A DNA stretch of 64,000 nt from Liolophura sinensis (Eukaryota > Mollusca > Polyplacophora > Chitonida > Chitonidae). Position 1 is the first letter of the stretch. Every line of letters starts with the position of its first letter. A model generated the notes under the pieces. That model worked only from the letters and a program-made list of their open reading frames with translations. It was not told the DNA's origin and did not search any database. Both the position numbers and the translations under genes were made by a program. This document shows positions 26,440 through 37,959 of the stretch, in pieces. The stretch lies in assembly GCF_032854445.1 (NCBI RefSeq), contig NC_088295.1, positions 29,632,470-29,696,469 on the forward strand, written 5' to 3'.

Positions 26440-26625
26440 ATGCCGTGTGTCTGACATGGCTTCAAGTGATTGATATCCCACAGATCACTTACATTTGTAG
26501 CCGTATATCTCCGGCAAATGTGATTAAGGCTTCGTTGCTGAGACCTCTTAGTCAAGGGTAAAGTTTTTAATGGAGACAAACCAATGAACTGAAAGACATG
26601 TGGGTGCTTTCGGTTTCCTAGAATG
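26440..26625. repeat. Dispersed repeat R4, copy 2
   Basis: Same segment as at 18.26, 28.55 and 47.27 kb: TGACATGGCTTCAAGTGATT, GATCACTTACATTTGTAGCC, GTATATCTCCGGCAAATGTG, ATTAAGGCTTCG, then GGAGACAAACCAATGAACTG. Confidence 0.8.
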
Positions 26626-26736
26626 TAACAGGGCACCTGGCCTGGAAATGGAGGAACTGTTTTAATATATGTTTTAACTGTTGTTGCAACTCGCGCGCAA
26701 AACTAGCTAATATATTCAGGGTAGCTGACAAAAACG

Positions 26737-26895
26737 TAATCATGTTAATCTACAAGAAAAAGCGACAAGCATTGGTACTATACTCGTTCATATTTTCTGG
26801 CCTATGTTAACATGTCTATTCCAACACAGTTGCATATTATAACCAGACTGCACTTCAAATAAATAAACAACAGAAAAAAGTGACAAAAAAAAACA
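26737..26895. repeat. Tail fragment of a further duplication unit (unit 0)
   Basis: GTTAATCTACAAGAAAAAGC followed by GACAAGCATTGG matches GTTAGTCGACAAGAAAAAAT-GGCAAGCATGCC near 31910-31940, which lies at the end of unit 1. It is followed, as there, by a long A-rich tract. A partial earlier unit therefore seems to precede unit 1. Confidence 0.5.
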
Positions 26896-28092
26896 AACAA
26901 CAACAAAAAAGCAAACAACAACAACAAAGCGAAACGTCCCAAAATGGAGAAAATAGAAACAATAGCCAAAACGCAACAAAACAATATACAAAAAAAAGGA
27001 AATAGAATTTTTAGTTTTGACGTCTTCATACTTTATTGTTCATTATATTTACAATAAAGCATTATATTTCCATTGCGATGATTGAAAATGATTGCAGATT
27101 CGGGCTAGAATGGGTATATGTGAACATTTTAACGCTATTCATAGATGTTTCATGACGAAAATTCCACACAGCGTTTCATCGCAAATACATCAAGCCCATC
27201 ATGAGCAATGCAAGGGCACACTGTTCGAATAATATACCACATAGCTTTTTTGTCTTGAGGGTATGCCAATTGGAAGGTCGATGTAATTAGGTGTTAAATG
27301 AGTTTGTAACTTCTTAAATGTAAATCATCTCAACCAATGGCCTGTGTTAGATTTTGACATTTTGTACCGGAATCTTCCCGCGGCAGATGTAAATCCCAAT
27401 TTCTAACGATGTCTCTCCTATCCAAAAAAGTGTGTTTTCAGCTGTCATCTTCTTTAACGTAAAAATGGTGCGCATACAAAACTTTCTCTTGAATTCGCTG
27501 AAACCTTGCCTGCGAATAACTTTGACATGAACCTCTGTCACAAATAAATCCCCAAAGAGGAGAAAATTAAGCGCACATTTGGAACTTCAGCAGAAAAATA
27601 ATTCAAAAATGATCTAAGCTAAAAGGCGTAGTTCCTTCAACTTTTGGATGAGAGTCTTTTGAGATTCAGTAATGTGTTTTTGTTCTCCAAAGCAACAGAA
27701 TAACCATCACACAGGGAAACATCTATCAACAGGAATCACGAGTCATTCGCTATGCCTCAGGCCTGAAAAAGGTCTTTGTTCGTTTTTCAGCTTACTCCAA
27801 TCGCTTCAGTTGATTTGGATAATGCCGTAAAACGTTCTCTAAACTGAAGGAGCGTGAAATATTGAGTGTATAAATATGTATGGAGATAGCGACACTCTGC
27901 AGTGTGAATTGCTTACTTAGTTTTCCAGTACTGTGATATTCACGTAGAGTAACGAACAGACATTCCAAAAAGGGGTATAAGGCTTAAACTTTACAAAACA
28001 TCTACATCAGTGAGTATGTAAATGATTCCCTACTGTCGTTATATCTGAACCATTCTTTGTCATGTAATGTCTGCATATTGTCTCGAACTTTA

Positions 28093-28253
28093 GTTATTCA
28101 TTCATTTATTTCATCGGTGTTTTATGCCGTACTAAGGAAGCCAGTATGAGAGGAAGCCAGCATGAGCTGGACTTGAACTCACAGCGACCGCATTGGTGAG
28201 ACTCCTGGGTTATTACGCTGGGCTAGCGCTAACCAAGTGAGAGACGGTGGTCC
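28093..28253 (-). mobile_element. SINE family S1, internally deleted, with target duplication
   Basis: Reverse-complement S1: AT-rich tail at left, GTGTTTTATGCCGTACT, then GCCAGCATGAGCTGGACTTG and the tRNA-like head at right. It is flanked by 11-bp direct repeats CTCGAACTTTA (28082-28092 and 28254-28264). Units 2 and 3 of the duplication have one uninterrupted copy of this site (near 34565 and 46755), giving empty-site confirmation of the insertion. Confidence 0.9.
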
Positions 28254-28544
28254 CTCGAACTTTACTGCTGTGCTTTATGAGGGCATGCAAACATAATGCT
28301 TGTATCACTCATCCAAGGAGGGTTGGGAAAAGGTTGTAACCCGGATGACAGTTGAAACAGATATGGAAAACTAACACACGAAAGCAAACAAATATACGCA
28401 AAAAAAAGAAAACGTTTATGATGGCCATACTTTTGTAAGGATTAGCTTTAATTTGCCAAGGCTATCAGTGTCTTTTTCGTTAAATACACCATCGGTTCCC
28501 TGATGGAGTATAGCTCCTGATATATACCTTTAGTACGATGTGTG

Positions 28545-28725
28545 TGTGTGTCGCGACAGGCTTCAGGTGATTGATGTACAGGTGTCAGATAACTTACATT
28601 TGTAACGTTATATCTCCGACAAATGCGATTAAGGCTTTGTCCATCGGAACTTTGAGGCAAGAGGAATGTCATTCACAGACAAACCAGTGGGTTAAAAGGC
28701 ATGTGGCTGTTTCCGATAACATGGA
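28545..28725. repeat. Dispersed repeat R4, copy 3 (within unit 1)
   Basis: GACAGGCTTCAGGTGATTGA, TCAGATAACTTACATTTGTA, TATCTCCGACAAATGCGATT, then ACAAACCAGTGGG. It occupies the same place in unit 1 as the copy at 47.27 kb in unit 3, so this pair arose by the segmental duplication. Confidence 0.8.
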
Positions 28726-31167
28726 ATGTAATAAAAAACGTAGTCTTCTTTTTCATATTTAATCATATTGCTCTAAAAAGCAGGGGATTAGCACAAGAAG
28801 ACGGTATTAGGCGGTTGAGTTTGTAGCTAGCCTTTCCAGCATGACCAAGATGAATGTTTTGATCTTAAGGTTTGTGTCTGCAGCTATCCAGGCTAAAGCT
28901 CCATCTTCAGCGCCGTCACCGAGGTAGTTAAGCTTGTCTGCAGCTGTCCACTCGATGGACAATTAGATAACACTGGGACGGATGTAGCACTTTCATGGCC
29001 ATCCAGGGTGTAGTTAAGAGATATTTAGTGGCTGTTTAAGGTTGACATCACAGACATCCTTTGGCAAAGCTAAATATGAGTTATTGTGTACAAAATATAT
29101 TTGTTTATTGATCTTTTAAGGTTCTTTGTACATGGCCCTCGTTTTCCCTGATTAGCTCTAACTTCTGTCAATCTACCGTTAGACACCCAAATACAGATTT
29201 AAGGGATTTGATAAGTATCTGCCCAAGGAAAATGGGTGGTAAGAGCCAATAAATAAACACATTGCATTCTCTTTAAATTTAGTAAAAACCGTTGAATACT
29301 TTGAAATTGGTCCTAGTCTGTTATAGTACAATTCTACTGGGCCTCTGTTGTTCACATGGTTGAATCACTTTCTTTCTACTGCTACCAGATCCTTGACCAG
29401 TGGAACCGCATGATCGAATCCAATTTGAGTTAATTCGGCAGCGGTTTGTTCTATAATGGTTTCCCAGTAACCTCGTGAAGGTACATGTTATTTATTTCTT
29501 ACTCACAAGGCTAATTGAAGCTAAATGGATGGAAACTTCTTAAATACGGCGTAAAAATCAAGTCTAGCATTGAAGTACCAACGTCTTCACAGTTATAATA
29601 TTCTCAATTTCTTGTGTTAATATGGTCTTCAATGATTAACTTTTACAAAAACAGCATCTAAAGGTATAACTATCAGAGAGGTAAAGCTGTAAAGAAAAGG
29701 CTTGTTCATCACAAAGACAGTGATAACCTTCACACAAGATCTAATAGAGCAACACGAACACAGTTACAAAAATTCAATACATATAACTGAATAATCCAAG
29801 AAATAAATGGCACAGCCGATATGAAGTAAAAAATCATTGTAAACAACAAAATATAGTTTCTCACGGAGATTAATTCAGGCACATTTCTGGTCCCACACAC
29901 GGAATCTCGATGACAAGACTCCATACAAATGGGTAAATCCATGCTCCCCCGTGAATTCCTCACGATAAAACTGGTATCCATGTGACAACCGGGTCATACA
30001 CAAGACACACCGATGATTGTATCAATCCTCTCTGCGAACCACACTCTTCCTATATATACACAGAATATTTTGTTAAAACCTGTGCACAGTGTGAAAAGGC
30101 AGATTCAGCTTCAGTATTTCCATATCACCACAATGTGTTGCGCGGAGAAATATATTCACAATACGCAAAACTCGACTCTGTAAGTACACAAGCATAGCGT
30201 GCTACCTTGAGAGCCTTCGTAAAACTGACAGCATTATGTGCATTTAGACTAGAAACCATCGAAACAATATAAAAAACCGGCTCCAACGGGAATTAAATTC
30301 TGATTCCACCGGTCAGCTGATCCACAAATCCAAAAATACAAAATACTCAGCTGACCTTCTCCAAAACAAATTAGCGTTTATTAAACAAATCAATGCCTGG
30401 AAAGCAATCGCCGCCAGTGAACAAACATAACTGATAAGAAAATTCGATACATTCTCACTAGCTTTAAATCAGCGTATTGTCCTGATCAAAACCAAACTAT
30501 TAGAAGTAGAAAGCAGTCAGGACTTTTAAGAATTAATATCTAGATATCCGGGGGTCGACTATTAACATATTAAATTGTTTTTTTAATCGTAGGAAGTTCA
30601 TGCATTTTCGGTCAATCTTTTAGCACGTGTACTCAAATTAAATGGCAAAGAAATAGAGCTCTGCCATTTGAGTAAGTAACCAGATTGAAGATGAATAGTC
30701 TAGAGCATATATGCTCAATGATAGGAATAAATACGCGGCATGCTAATTAAACAATGCCAAAGCAATGTTAATCGATTAAGTGTGGACAGACTGAGTTGGA
30801 TGTCAGCAGATCTTTCCCTTTAGAATTAATGAACACACTGTGTTATAAAAGGTGCAATTTATGTGAATATGGTTTACCGTTTATATGCCATTTTTAAATA
30901 ATAATAGAAAAAAAGCACACGCACGCTGATCCAGTACATTAAATCCAAAGAGGAGTACATCGAATGTAATAAGAGGAAATAACGAAAATGGAAGATACAG
31001 CTTTTCACACTATATATCTACTGTAAAATATTCCATGGACAGCGAAGAAAAACAGCGGCGGACTCAGCGACAGCCTTTAATCAGTTCATACCCTATGCAT
31101 TATCCAAAGGTCCTTAATTATCCAAAGACTTTCGGATCAGGGTTTGTAGATGAAAGACAAATAAGAC

Positions 31168-31439
31168 GGAGGCCTCCGTGGCTCAGTCAGTTAGCGCGCC
31201 AGCGCAGCGTAATGACCAAGGAGCCTCTCACCAATGCGGTCGCTGTGAGTTCAAGTCCAGTTGATGCTGGCTTCCTCTCCGGCCGTAAGTGGGAAGGTCT
31301 GCCATCAACCTGCGGATGGTCGTGGGTTTCTCCCGGGCTGTGCGGATGTTCCTCCCACCATAATGCCGGCTGCCGTCGTATAAGTGAAATATTCTTGAGT
31401 ACAGCGTAAAACGCCAATCAAATAATAACAAATGAAATA
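31168..31439 (+). mobile_element. tRNA-derived SINE family S1, full length with 11-bp target duplication
   Basis: The head GTGGCTCAGTCAGTTAGCGC supplies an A box and GTGAGTTCAAGTCC a B box. The body contains GATGCTGGCTTCCTCTCCGG, CATCAACCTGCGGATGGTCG and TTTCTCCCGGGCTGTGCGGA. The 3' end reads CCGTCGTATAAGTGAAATAT then TCTTGAGTAC and GTAAAACGCCAATCAAA. Direct repeats ACAAATAAGAC at 31157-31167 and 31440-31450 are exact target-site duplications, so this is a clean retroposition. A 124-residue open frame across it is incidental. It serves as the reference copy of S1 in the window. Confidence 0.95.
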
Positions 31440-32164
31440 ACAAATAAGACATTACCCATTACTGTTAATCCTGGAAAGTAACTCTCTCTTGTGTTGGTTA
31501 TTGTGTGATGTATGTTAGTGCATCTTAACATTTGTGTCAACGAAGTTTTAAATCAAATCACAGTTAGGGTGCCGTGTCAGTAAACGTAGACTTGACGAAC
31601 TATTCGTGATATATTGTCGTGATTGTATATCCATAAACGGATGTATATGGCTGTCCTTATTCAGTTTATATGCATAAGCAACAATGTATCTTGTACTTGC
31701 TATGTACTTGATAAGGCATGTCGTCCCCTTGGTACTAATCTCCTCGTTTGAGAAGTGCTGTATTTTGACAAGATGCAATCGCCTCTCTTTCTATTATTTG
31801 TTATTATTAAAAATAAAGAAATTCATATATTGTGGTCAGACAGTATTGTGAGTGAATAAAAATACATTTAGGCTATATATTTAAGGAAACTGGCCAACAT
31901 CTATTTATGTTAGTCGACAAGAAAAAATGGCAAGCATGCCTCAGCATGCCTGTATTTTATGGCGTTTGCTGTGTTAGTTAGGTATGAATTAAGATAGTCA
32001 AATTTATCTCAGATTAATGGGACATTTACAATTGATTGTAATTGAAATAAATGGACGAAAAAAAAAACGAAAAACAAAAAAAATACAACAGGAAAAACAA
32101 ACAAATAACAAACCCAGTGCAGAAAAAAGGAAACCTTTAGTTTTACATTAACGTCAGAAGCAAT

Positions 32165-33490
32165 AAGGCTTCTTTAGTTCTACTCTTTATAAAGGTTACC
32201 ACTCATGGGATGTTACAGTATTTATTGAATTACTTGAATTTCTCATTAATAACATCTATATGAAATTCGGAGATACCATTTACCAACAGTGCATAGGTAT
32301 TCCAATGGGTACCAATTGTGCGCCTCTTTTGGCAGACCTATACCTGTTTTTATATGAATACGACTATATGCAGAAATTACTTAAAAGTAATATCTTTAAA
32401 GCTCGATCCTTTTCATTTACCAAGCGGTATTAAATAATCCCCATATTGCTGAAGCGGTGAAGGAAATCTATCCGCCTTCATTGTATTTAAAGGAGACAAC
32501 AGATAGCCCTGATGGTACATCTTATTTGGATCTATATCTGTACAAAGACGGACAAGGTCTCCTTTCACTCCGCCTTTACGACAAAAGGGATAATTTCAAT
32601 TTTGATATTGTAAATTATCCTTATTTGGATAGCAATATGCCAAAGGGTCCTGCATATGGCGTATACATATCTCGACTTGTAGCATTTGTTAGATCTTGCG
32701 TTAATTGTGATGACTTTAATCTGCGTCACAAGTTGCTAGTTCAAAAACTAGTTTGTCAAGTTTCTCAAATTTTACAATGAATATAACACTCTCGTTGGCA
32801 GGTATGGACAGAGCGTTCAGAATCTCTGGCGATCTGCATTGTGATCAACCACATAGACGGCGCTGTTATCCTTATGTACATATCTATCGCGTAGATAGTA
32901 TTTAACAACATAGATGGCACTGGTTGTGGAGTGTAACCGTCTATCTTGTATGACATGTGTGACATCATAGATGACGCCTCTTGTAGCATGAGATCTTTAC
33001 ATATTAACGGGAAAGACATAATCGTCCGTTACTTTTGAATCATAATCTGATCGGTTAGGGTCTGTAACGCTCGTCATTTTCAAACTGTATCTAATACCGC
33101 TTAACCTGGGGCTAGGGGCCGTAAAGGTAGCCATGCTAATTACATCAGCATGATGCCTTTATGAACAGTTGCAATGAAAGCGCGACTGAGATACTTGTTT
33201 AGCTGTTATTTGACATGGAACTCATTCACAGACTACGAATTTGAACTTTCATATGAAATTCATATGGCATCATTGGAAACTGATGACCGCGTCTCTCTTG
33301 TGTGTTACCGGCTTTATTTCTTATTTGTATAATTTCTTACATACTTTTGTCTTCGGGAGTTAGTGTTAAACGTTGTTATGGAAATGGATCTTGCGATTAT
33401 CGACTTGGAACGCCCTTTACGGACTACGAATGGTATAGGAATGTCGGACTTGACGCTTATATTTATGACAGTTTTACACACCAGTGTACG
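32165..33490 (+). mobile_element. Reverse-transcriptase retroelement fragment, copy 1 (inactive)
   Basis: One frame gives IGIPMGTNCAPLLADLYLF (about 32292-32350), a reverse-transcriptase palm/fingers motif. After a frame change an open frame at 32457-32780 carries the conserved C-terminal part (SYLDLYLYKD, LYDKRDNFNFDIVNYPYLDS, PAYGVYISRLVAF). The catalytic segment between them is lost: where copy 2 (40.4 kb) reads KKYVDDLLAVNN, this copy has a deletion, so it lacks the two aspartates. The family recurs in animal genomes as a single-ORF element of Penelope-like or related type; the class is recalled, not searched. It ends at GACGCTTATAT near 33460 like copy 2 and lies at the junction of duplication units 1 and 2. 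Confidence 0.8.
33302..33470 (+). pseudogene. Small cysteine-containing, signal-peptide-like ORF in the retroelement 3' region
   Basis: Starts at a CTG/ATG-like position with a hydrophobic stretch (LFLICIISYILL), then RCYGNGSCDYRLGTPFTDYE and NVGLDAYIY, then runs into unrelated unit 2 sequence. The same peptide is read at 41035-41289 and in part near 41570-41700 in copy 2, with mostly conservative changes. It resembles a small secreted protein, but its place inside the retroelement leaves open a 3' UTR or pseudo-LTR by-product. Family not recognised. Confidence 0.4.
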
Positions 33491-33499
33491 TTGCTTTTT

Positions 33500-35815
33500 C
33501 ATTACTTTAGTCGAAAACGATTCCATATTCGGGCTAGAATATGTATATGTCAACATTTTGAGACAACAAATGGATGTGGCAAGATGAAAGTACCACACAG
33601 TATTTAATCCAAGTAGCGTCATACCTTATCAAGCCTCATCTAGCCTCACCATGTCTCATCAAGCCTCATCAAACCTCATCATGCCTCATCAAGCACATCA
33701 TTAACGACGCAAAGGCATACTGTCGAAGAATGTGCCTCACGGCTCTTTTGTCCTCAAGCATGCCAATCGGAAGGTCGACGTCATTAGGTGTTAGAGGAGT
33801 TTGTAAATTCGGAAACGTAAATCATTTTAACCACTTTTTATGCCATCATCTTCCTGTAAATCAGACTGTAAACCCTAATTTATATCGATGTCTCATGTCC
33901 TAAAAAATGTTCCTGAAATTCTTTAGATGAACATGGCGTTGATACGAAACTTTTTATGGCTTTTTTTGTAGTTTTCCATGCGAATAACTTTGATAGGAAC
34001 TTCCACCACAAATAATTCCCGAAAGATAAGGAAAGCAAGCCCATAATGGGTACTTCAGCAGAAAAATAAATGGCAAATGATTTAGGATCAAAGCGGTTCT
34101 TCATTCAACTTTTGGTTGAGAGCCTTTTGTGATTCAGTAATGTGTTTTTATTCCCCAAGTTAACATCTATCAACGGACAATACAAGCAATTTGCTAGACC
34201 TCAATCCTGAAAAAAGTTTTTGTTCAAAAGCTGTTAATAAGCTGTTCTCCGATCGCTTCTGTTGTTTTGGACAATTTGCATTTTGGATAATTTGTTAACC
34301 GTAAAACATGCTCTAAGATAAAGGAGAATGAAATATTGTGTGTGCATGTATATAAATTTATATCGAGATAGTGACACTTTGCGGTGTGAATTCTTTAGAT
34401 TGTTTTCCAATACTGAGATACAGAGTAATTAACATGCTAGAAAGGGGTATAAGGTTGAAAATTTACAAAACCTCTCCTTCCATGTTCCTTGTGAATGAAT
34501 CCCTCCACACCCCTGTCTTTATATCTGAACCATTTTTTATGCCACGAAATGTCTGCATATTGTCTGAAACTCTTTAGTGTTAGCTCATTGCAAAGAGAAG
34601 CGATGCTAATATTTGTTTCACTCATCTAGGGAGGGATCGGAAGAGGTTATAACCCCGATGTCAGCGGAAACAGATATGGTAAAGTACACACTCACATGAA
34701 AGGAAATAAATTTATGCAGAAAGGAAAACGGTGATGAAAGCCTTATTTTTGTAATACTTAGCTTTAATGTCTTGTGTCTACAGTTACCCAAAGTAAATCC
34801 CCATCTGCAGCCCCGATTTTCGGCTAACCAGCGAGGTAGTTAAGTTTGTCTGCAGCTGTCAACGCTATGTTCAATTAAATAACGTTAGACAGGCAGTAGT
34901 ACTTTAATAGTTAACAAATGCTTAGTGGTTGTTTAACGTTAACATCACAGACACCCTTTGGCAAAGCTGTGTCCGGCAGATGACCCACTAAATGTAGGTT
35001 ATTATGTGTACAATAAGTCGTTCTTGACATTTGGATCAGTCATATGTCAAGTAAATGTTCCTCCAATTTGTTTGGAATTCGATGCAGTAAGCCATTAAAT
35101 GAACCCAATGTGGCCTTGGTGCCAGCATGAAATCAACTCGAAAATAGCGGAAACATGTAGAATATATGTAGAAATACGCGTTTGTTTATCTTCCAAGATC
35201 CTTTGATACATGCAGCTCGTTTTCCCAAAGATTGGCTCTAACTTCAGTCAGTCTTGCCTGGGGCAATGACACAAGATCAAACAAACATGAACCCACTTAT
35301 ATAAAAGCAATACATATAATTGAGTAATCTGAACCAAAAGTACATCATATGTACAGTACATATAACAACTTCTTAAGGTGATTACGGCAGACGCAATTCC
35401 GGTCGATACACCCGGAGTCTCGATGGGAAGTCCAGTCGACAGAAACATGTTGGTGTCGATGAAAGTACTTTACAGCACAAAGAGACAATGAGCATTACTA
35501 GCTCGGGATAGCTCAGAATATTCTCAAACGCAAGAATAGTGGGCGACGAAACGCTCACTCAATGTGTGATCGAACAGTCAAATAAAGCTTTAGAGTACTT
35601 CATATAGCACGAATCGGCAATCGCTCTTAACATAGAAATCACCCTCATTTTTAAAAGCAGGCTTTTACAACAGATGAAACTAGCCGCAAAATAACACTTG
35701 CCAGCATAGAAATATTTATGCTCGAACAACATACAATAATCTTCTACTTTAAATGGACATCTTGTTTACAAAAAGTCATGGTTTATTTCAGACAGGAGAC
35801 AACCTGTCTACTATA
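33500..35815. repeat. Segmental duplication, unit 2, left part
   Basis: Parallel to 27.1-30.0 kb and 45.7-48.45 kb. Anchors: GGGCTAGAATATGTATATGT near 33532; TGCCAATCGGAAGGTCGACG near 33762; TTGGTTGAGAGCCTTTTGTG near 34111; ACAGACACCCTTTGGCAAAG near 34948; CAATACATATAATTGAGTAA near 35309; AAACGCTCACTCAATGTGTG near 35549. It breaks off at the left end of the Polinton-like element and continues beyond it at 44.23 kb. It lacks the R4 repeat present in units 1 and 3. Confidence 0.85.
33628..33702. repeat. About 10-bp tandem repeat (AGCCTCATCA type)
   Basis: About seven imperfect units of CATCAAGCCT. Units 1 and 3 have only about two units at the same place (near 27193 and 45788), so the expansion is specific to unit 2. 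Confidence 0.8.
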
Positions 35816-35821
35816 TACAGA
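35816..35821. repeat. Left target-site duplication
   Basis: TACAGA directly before the left terminal repeat. The final A may belong to the duplication or to the AGCAGC terminus. Confidence 0.65.
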
Positions 35822-35865
35822 GCAGCAGGGGTGGTGATTGGACTTTCTATTGGGAGCCACACAGT
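35821..35865 (+). repeat. Left terminal inverted repeat
   Basis: AGCAGC, then AGGGGTGG, then TGGACTTTCTATTGGGA and CCAC-CAG match the reverse complement of the right end in the same order, with one 5-bp gap and a few mismatches. Confidence 0.75.
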
Positions 35866-35905
35866 ATCCAACCTCTGAGCCGAGCAGTCTAATTGAATAG
35901 TTTTT

Positions 35906-36388
35906 TTAATAAAGGTCGCTCGAGCTTCGTCCCACCCCAGCTGCAGTCACTCGAGCTTCGTCCCACCCCAGCTGCAGTCGCTCTTCTTTCGTCTTTTGAT
36001 CTAACGAAAATGAGGGGGCGGCTGTACCCGCCCGAATGTATTGCTTCATTTCTCGGTACTTCTCGACTTTACCAAGTATCAGCCGAAACTCGGTCTCCGA
36101 GGTCGTATCGTTAATGAGCGCTGAGGAGACGTGGTCTGTTATGGTATTAAGCTTACTCCCAGCCAGTAAGCGGATTTCATTGTGTTTCTTGCCTTTGGTG
36201 GCCTTGCGCCGGCTGACAAACTTAGCAACCCCATTGAATAGGCCACAGGCCAACGCCGCACCTTCCATACCTGTAGCTATGGGTGCGGCGATCATTGTGG
36301 ATAACACTCCGACTCCCGCCACACCCAGCCATCGATCACGTTGACGGCTCGGCGGTATTTCTTGTACAAACCGGCTCTGGCATCCCTC
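35906..36388 (-). pseudogene. Polinton-like element: small protein with hydrophobic N-terminal segment
   Basis: Open minus-strand frame between stops, with no in-frame ATG; a GTG at 36322 would give 138 residues. A Gly/Ala-rich hydrophobic stretch (VGVLSTMIAAPIATGMEGAA) is followed by a charged helical part (KKHNEIRLLAGSKLNTITDH and a downstream EVEKYREMKQYIRAG). The layout suggests a membrane-anchored protein with a cytosolic helical domain. I recall similar proteins in invertebrate assemblies, but this was not searched. The tail overlaps a short GC-rich direct repeat (35920-35980), and the C-terminus may be altered. Confidence 0.55.
35917..35982. repeat. 31-bp direct duplication near the left end of the element
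   Basis: TCGAGCTTCGTCCCACCCCA followed by GCTGCAGTC occurs twice in tandem. A related GCTCGAGCTTCGGTCC lies near the opposite end at 43829. Confidence 0.8.
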
Positions 36389-36616
36389 TCACTTTCTAGC
36401 TCTTTTCAGAGCGCTTATATGACGTAATCTATACTCGTGCAGATCGTCAGTCGGGGGGGGGGGGGAGGGGGAGGGCAAAGGGTGGTAGTATTGGGTACAG
36501 CTTCGCCATCTCTATGTGGATGCAAGTGCAGTGTTTAATTTTAGTTCTGACATGCGGTCAGTTTTTATTCTTACCCGCTTCAACTGAATGCCATGCTCTA
36601 GATTTATTCGGCTCAT

Positions 36617-36961
36617 CTACACCGGGTTTGCAGCAGCGTCTAGGATATTGTCTACTGTCGTCTTGATTTGAATAGATCCTCCCTTAAGCAGTTTTGCAAT
36701 GACAGTAACGTCCTTACCGACATGCTCTTCCGACCATCCAAGCCACCAGCCAGGAAGGGCATAGAAGGGATCGGGAACCGCTTTAGAACCCAATACAATA
36801 TCCAGAATGCTTGTGAACTGCGCGGGTAACTGGGAAATGGTGAGTTGAGATCGAGCCAGGGTTTTGAGTCAGGATGTCCTCCGATAGTATAACCCTCTTC
36901 TAGTGACCCCCATCACACGAACTTTATCTCCCATGAGAATGTACAAGAGGAAAGCCGTGCC
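36617..36961 (-). pseudogene. Polinton-like element: gene fragment with one in-frame stop
   Basis: A minus-strand frame is open over about 115 codons except for a single TGA. It includes GDKVRVMGVTRRGLYYRR upstream of the TGA and WWLGWSEEHVGKDVTVIA downstream, ending at a TAG at 36617-36619. Regular hydrophobic and charged alternation suggests a genuine former protein. Function unknown; a structural role is possible by position only. Confidence 0.5.
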
Positions 36962-37017
36962 GCGATTAAAACCCTTCCGTACCACACCGCCCACTCATGT
37001 CTGCACCAGGATTGGGG

Positions 37018-37700
37018 TCACAACCAGATGAAAGTCCCACGTGGGCGCATCCCATTTAACGAGACCCCATCTTTCATTCTCTGTCCGAACCAGACCGGGG
37101 CCCTGAGATCTATATCGGCGATCTTATTCAGCTTCAGTGGTTCTTCAGCGTATCTCCCCAAGGTCACCTTCTTAACCGTATATAACCACCTCGCTGGAAA
37201 TGGAAGTCCGTCCATCCACCCCTGGCCGCTCAAAACAATCGACATCTGCCAGATGTTATAAAGATATGTCAGTGCAATTAGGGCCCACCGAGTCCATTGC
37301 GTCGACGAATGTTTAAGGTCACGCTTAAATATAATGTATCTATAGGATGGCAGCCATTGTCTAACAGGCTGATAGTAAGCTGCGACATGAAGCCAGCCAA
37401 TAGTGTTTTGTATTGTGGGTCTAATACCGCCGTCTTTCCGCAGTTCATGCTTCCACGGGATACCGGGATTTGCCTCAGAAGAGTAGAGCCACTGGCATTA
37501 CTAGTAGACACTTTGTGAGGCGTCAGTTCGGGTACTTTGTCTTCTTCTGAAACCCCACTTACGGACCTAAACCCCGAGAATCCCAAGATTGTAGCAAGTT
37601 CTTGCGGATTCATGAAGTCGTGTTCGCCCATATTGATCACTGTTCGTTTATTGTTAGCGAGACACCATGCGGCAGGAATACTTCTTTGTGCAGCGTGCAT
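37018..37700 (-). pseudogene. Polinton-like element: frameshifted gene of unknown function
   Basis: Two open frames (37278-37700 and 37018-37245) read as one gene with a frame change near 37277-37285. The first carries MNPQELATILGFSG and SMNCGKTAVLDPQYKTLLAG; the second carries IVLSGQGWMDGLPFPARWLY and DIDLRAPVWFGQR. Composition is like that of a soluble structural protein. A virion component is conceivable, but no capsid motif is identified. Confidence 0.5.
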
Positions 37701-37959
37701 ACATCATAGTGACCACTGGCAGATCCAGTATGAAGCCCGTCCCAGTGTTGATGCTCACCAAGAGTGGGTACAATGTTATTTTTAGTAGGGCGACCTCGTA
37801 CTGGCATTATTAACTGTCCACCCTACCATCAGTAACCAGCGTCTCCACAGTCTTGGAATACCAACCCAATACAGTCCTGGCAGAATCAGCTTGAAAAAGT
37901 TTGCAGTTTGGTGCGCGACTAGGAGTTGCAGCGTGTCCGTTAAAGACCCCCTACTCTCC

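Larger units (their letters stand above)
26896..32150. repeat. Segmental duplication, unit 1
   Basis: A block of about 5 kb that recurs in diverged form as unit 2 (33.5-35.8 plus 44.2-45.64 kb) and unit 3 (45.64-49.97 kb) in the same order and orientation. Anchors: GGGCTAGAATGGGTATATGT near 27105; AACTTTTGGATGAGAGTCTT near 27638; ATCACAGACATCCTTTGGCA near 29048; CAATACATATAACTGAATAA near 29776; GTCAGACAGTATTGTGAGTG near 31836. Two S1 SINEs and an R4 copy are embedded. No open frame is conserved among the three units, so I see no gene in it. Confidence 0.85.

Noticed and set aside
31035-31409. 124-residue plus-strand open frame
   Set aside because: Most of it is the full-length S1 SINE read in frame; the rest is duplication-unit DNA not open in units 2 and 3.
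33314-33622. Minus-strand 102-residue frame across the retroelement end
   Set aside because: Antisense to the small signal-peptide-like ORF and crosses into unit 2 DNA.
36451-36476. A G-rich run (GGGGGGGGGGGG then AGGGGGAGGG) as a G-quadruplex regulatory site
   Set aside because: It lies between decayed genes of the mobile element and nothing links it to regulation; it is recorded only as low-complexity sequence.
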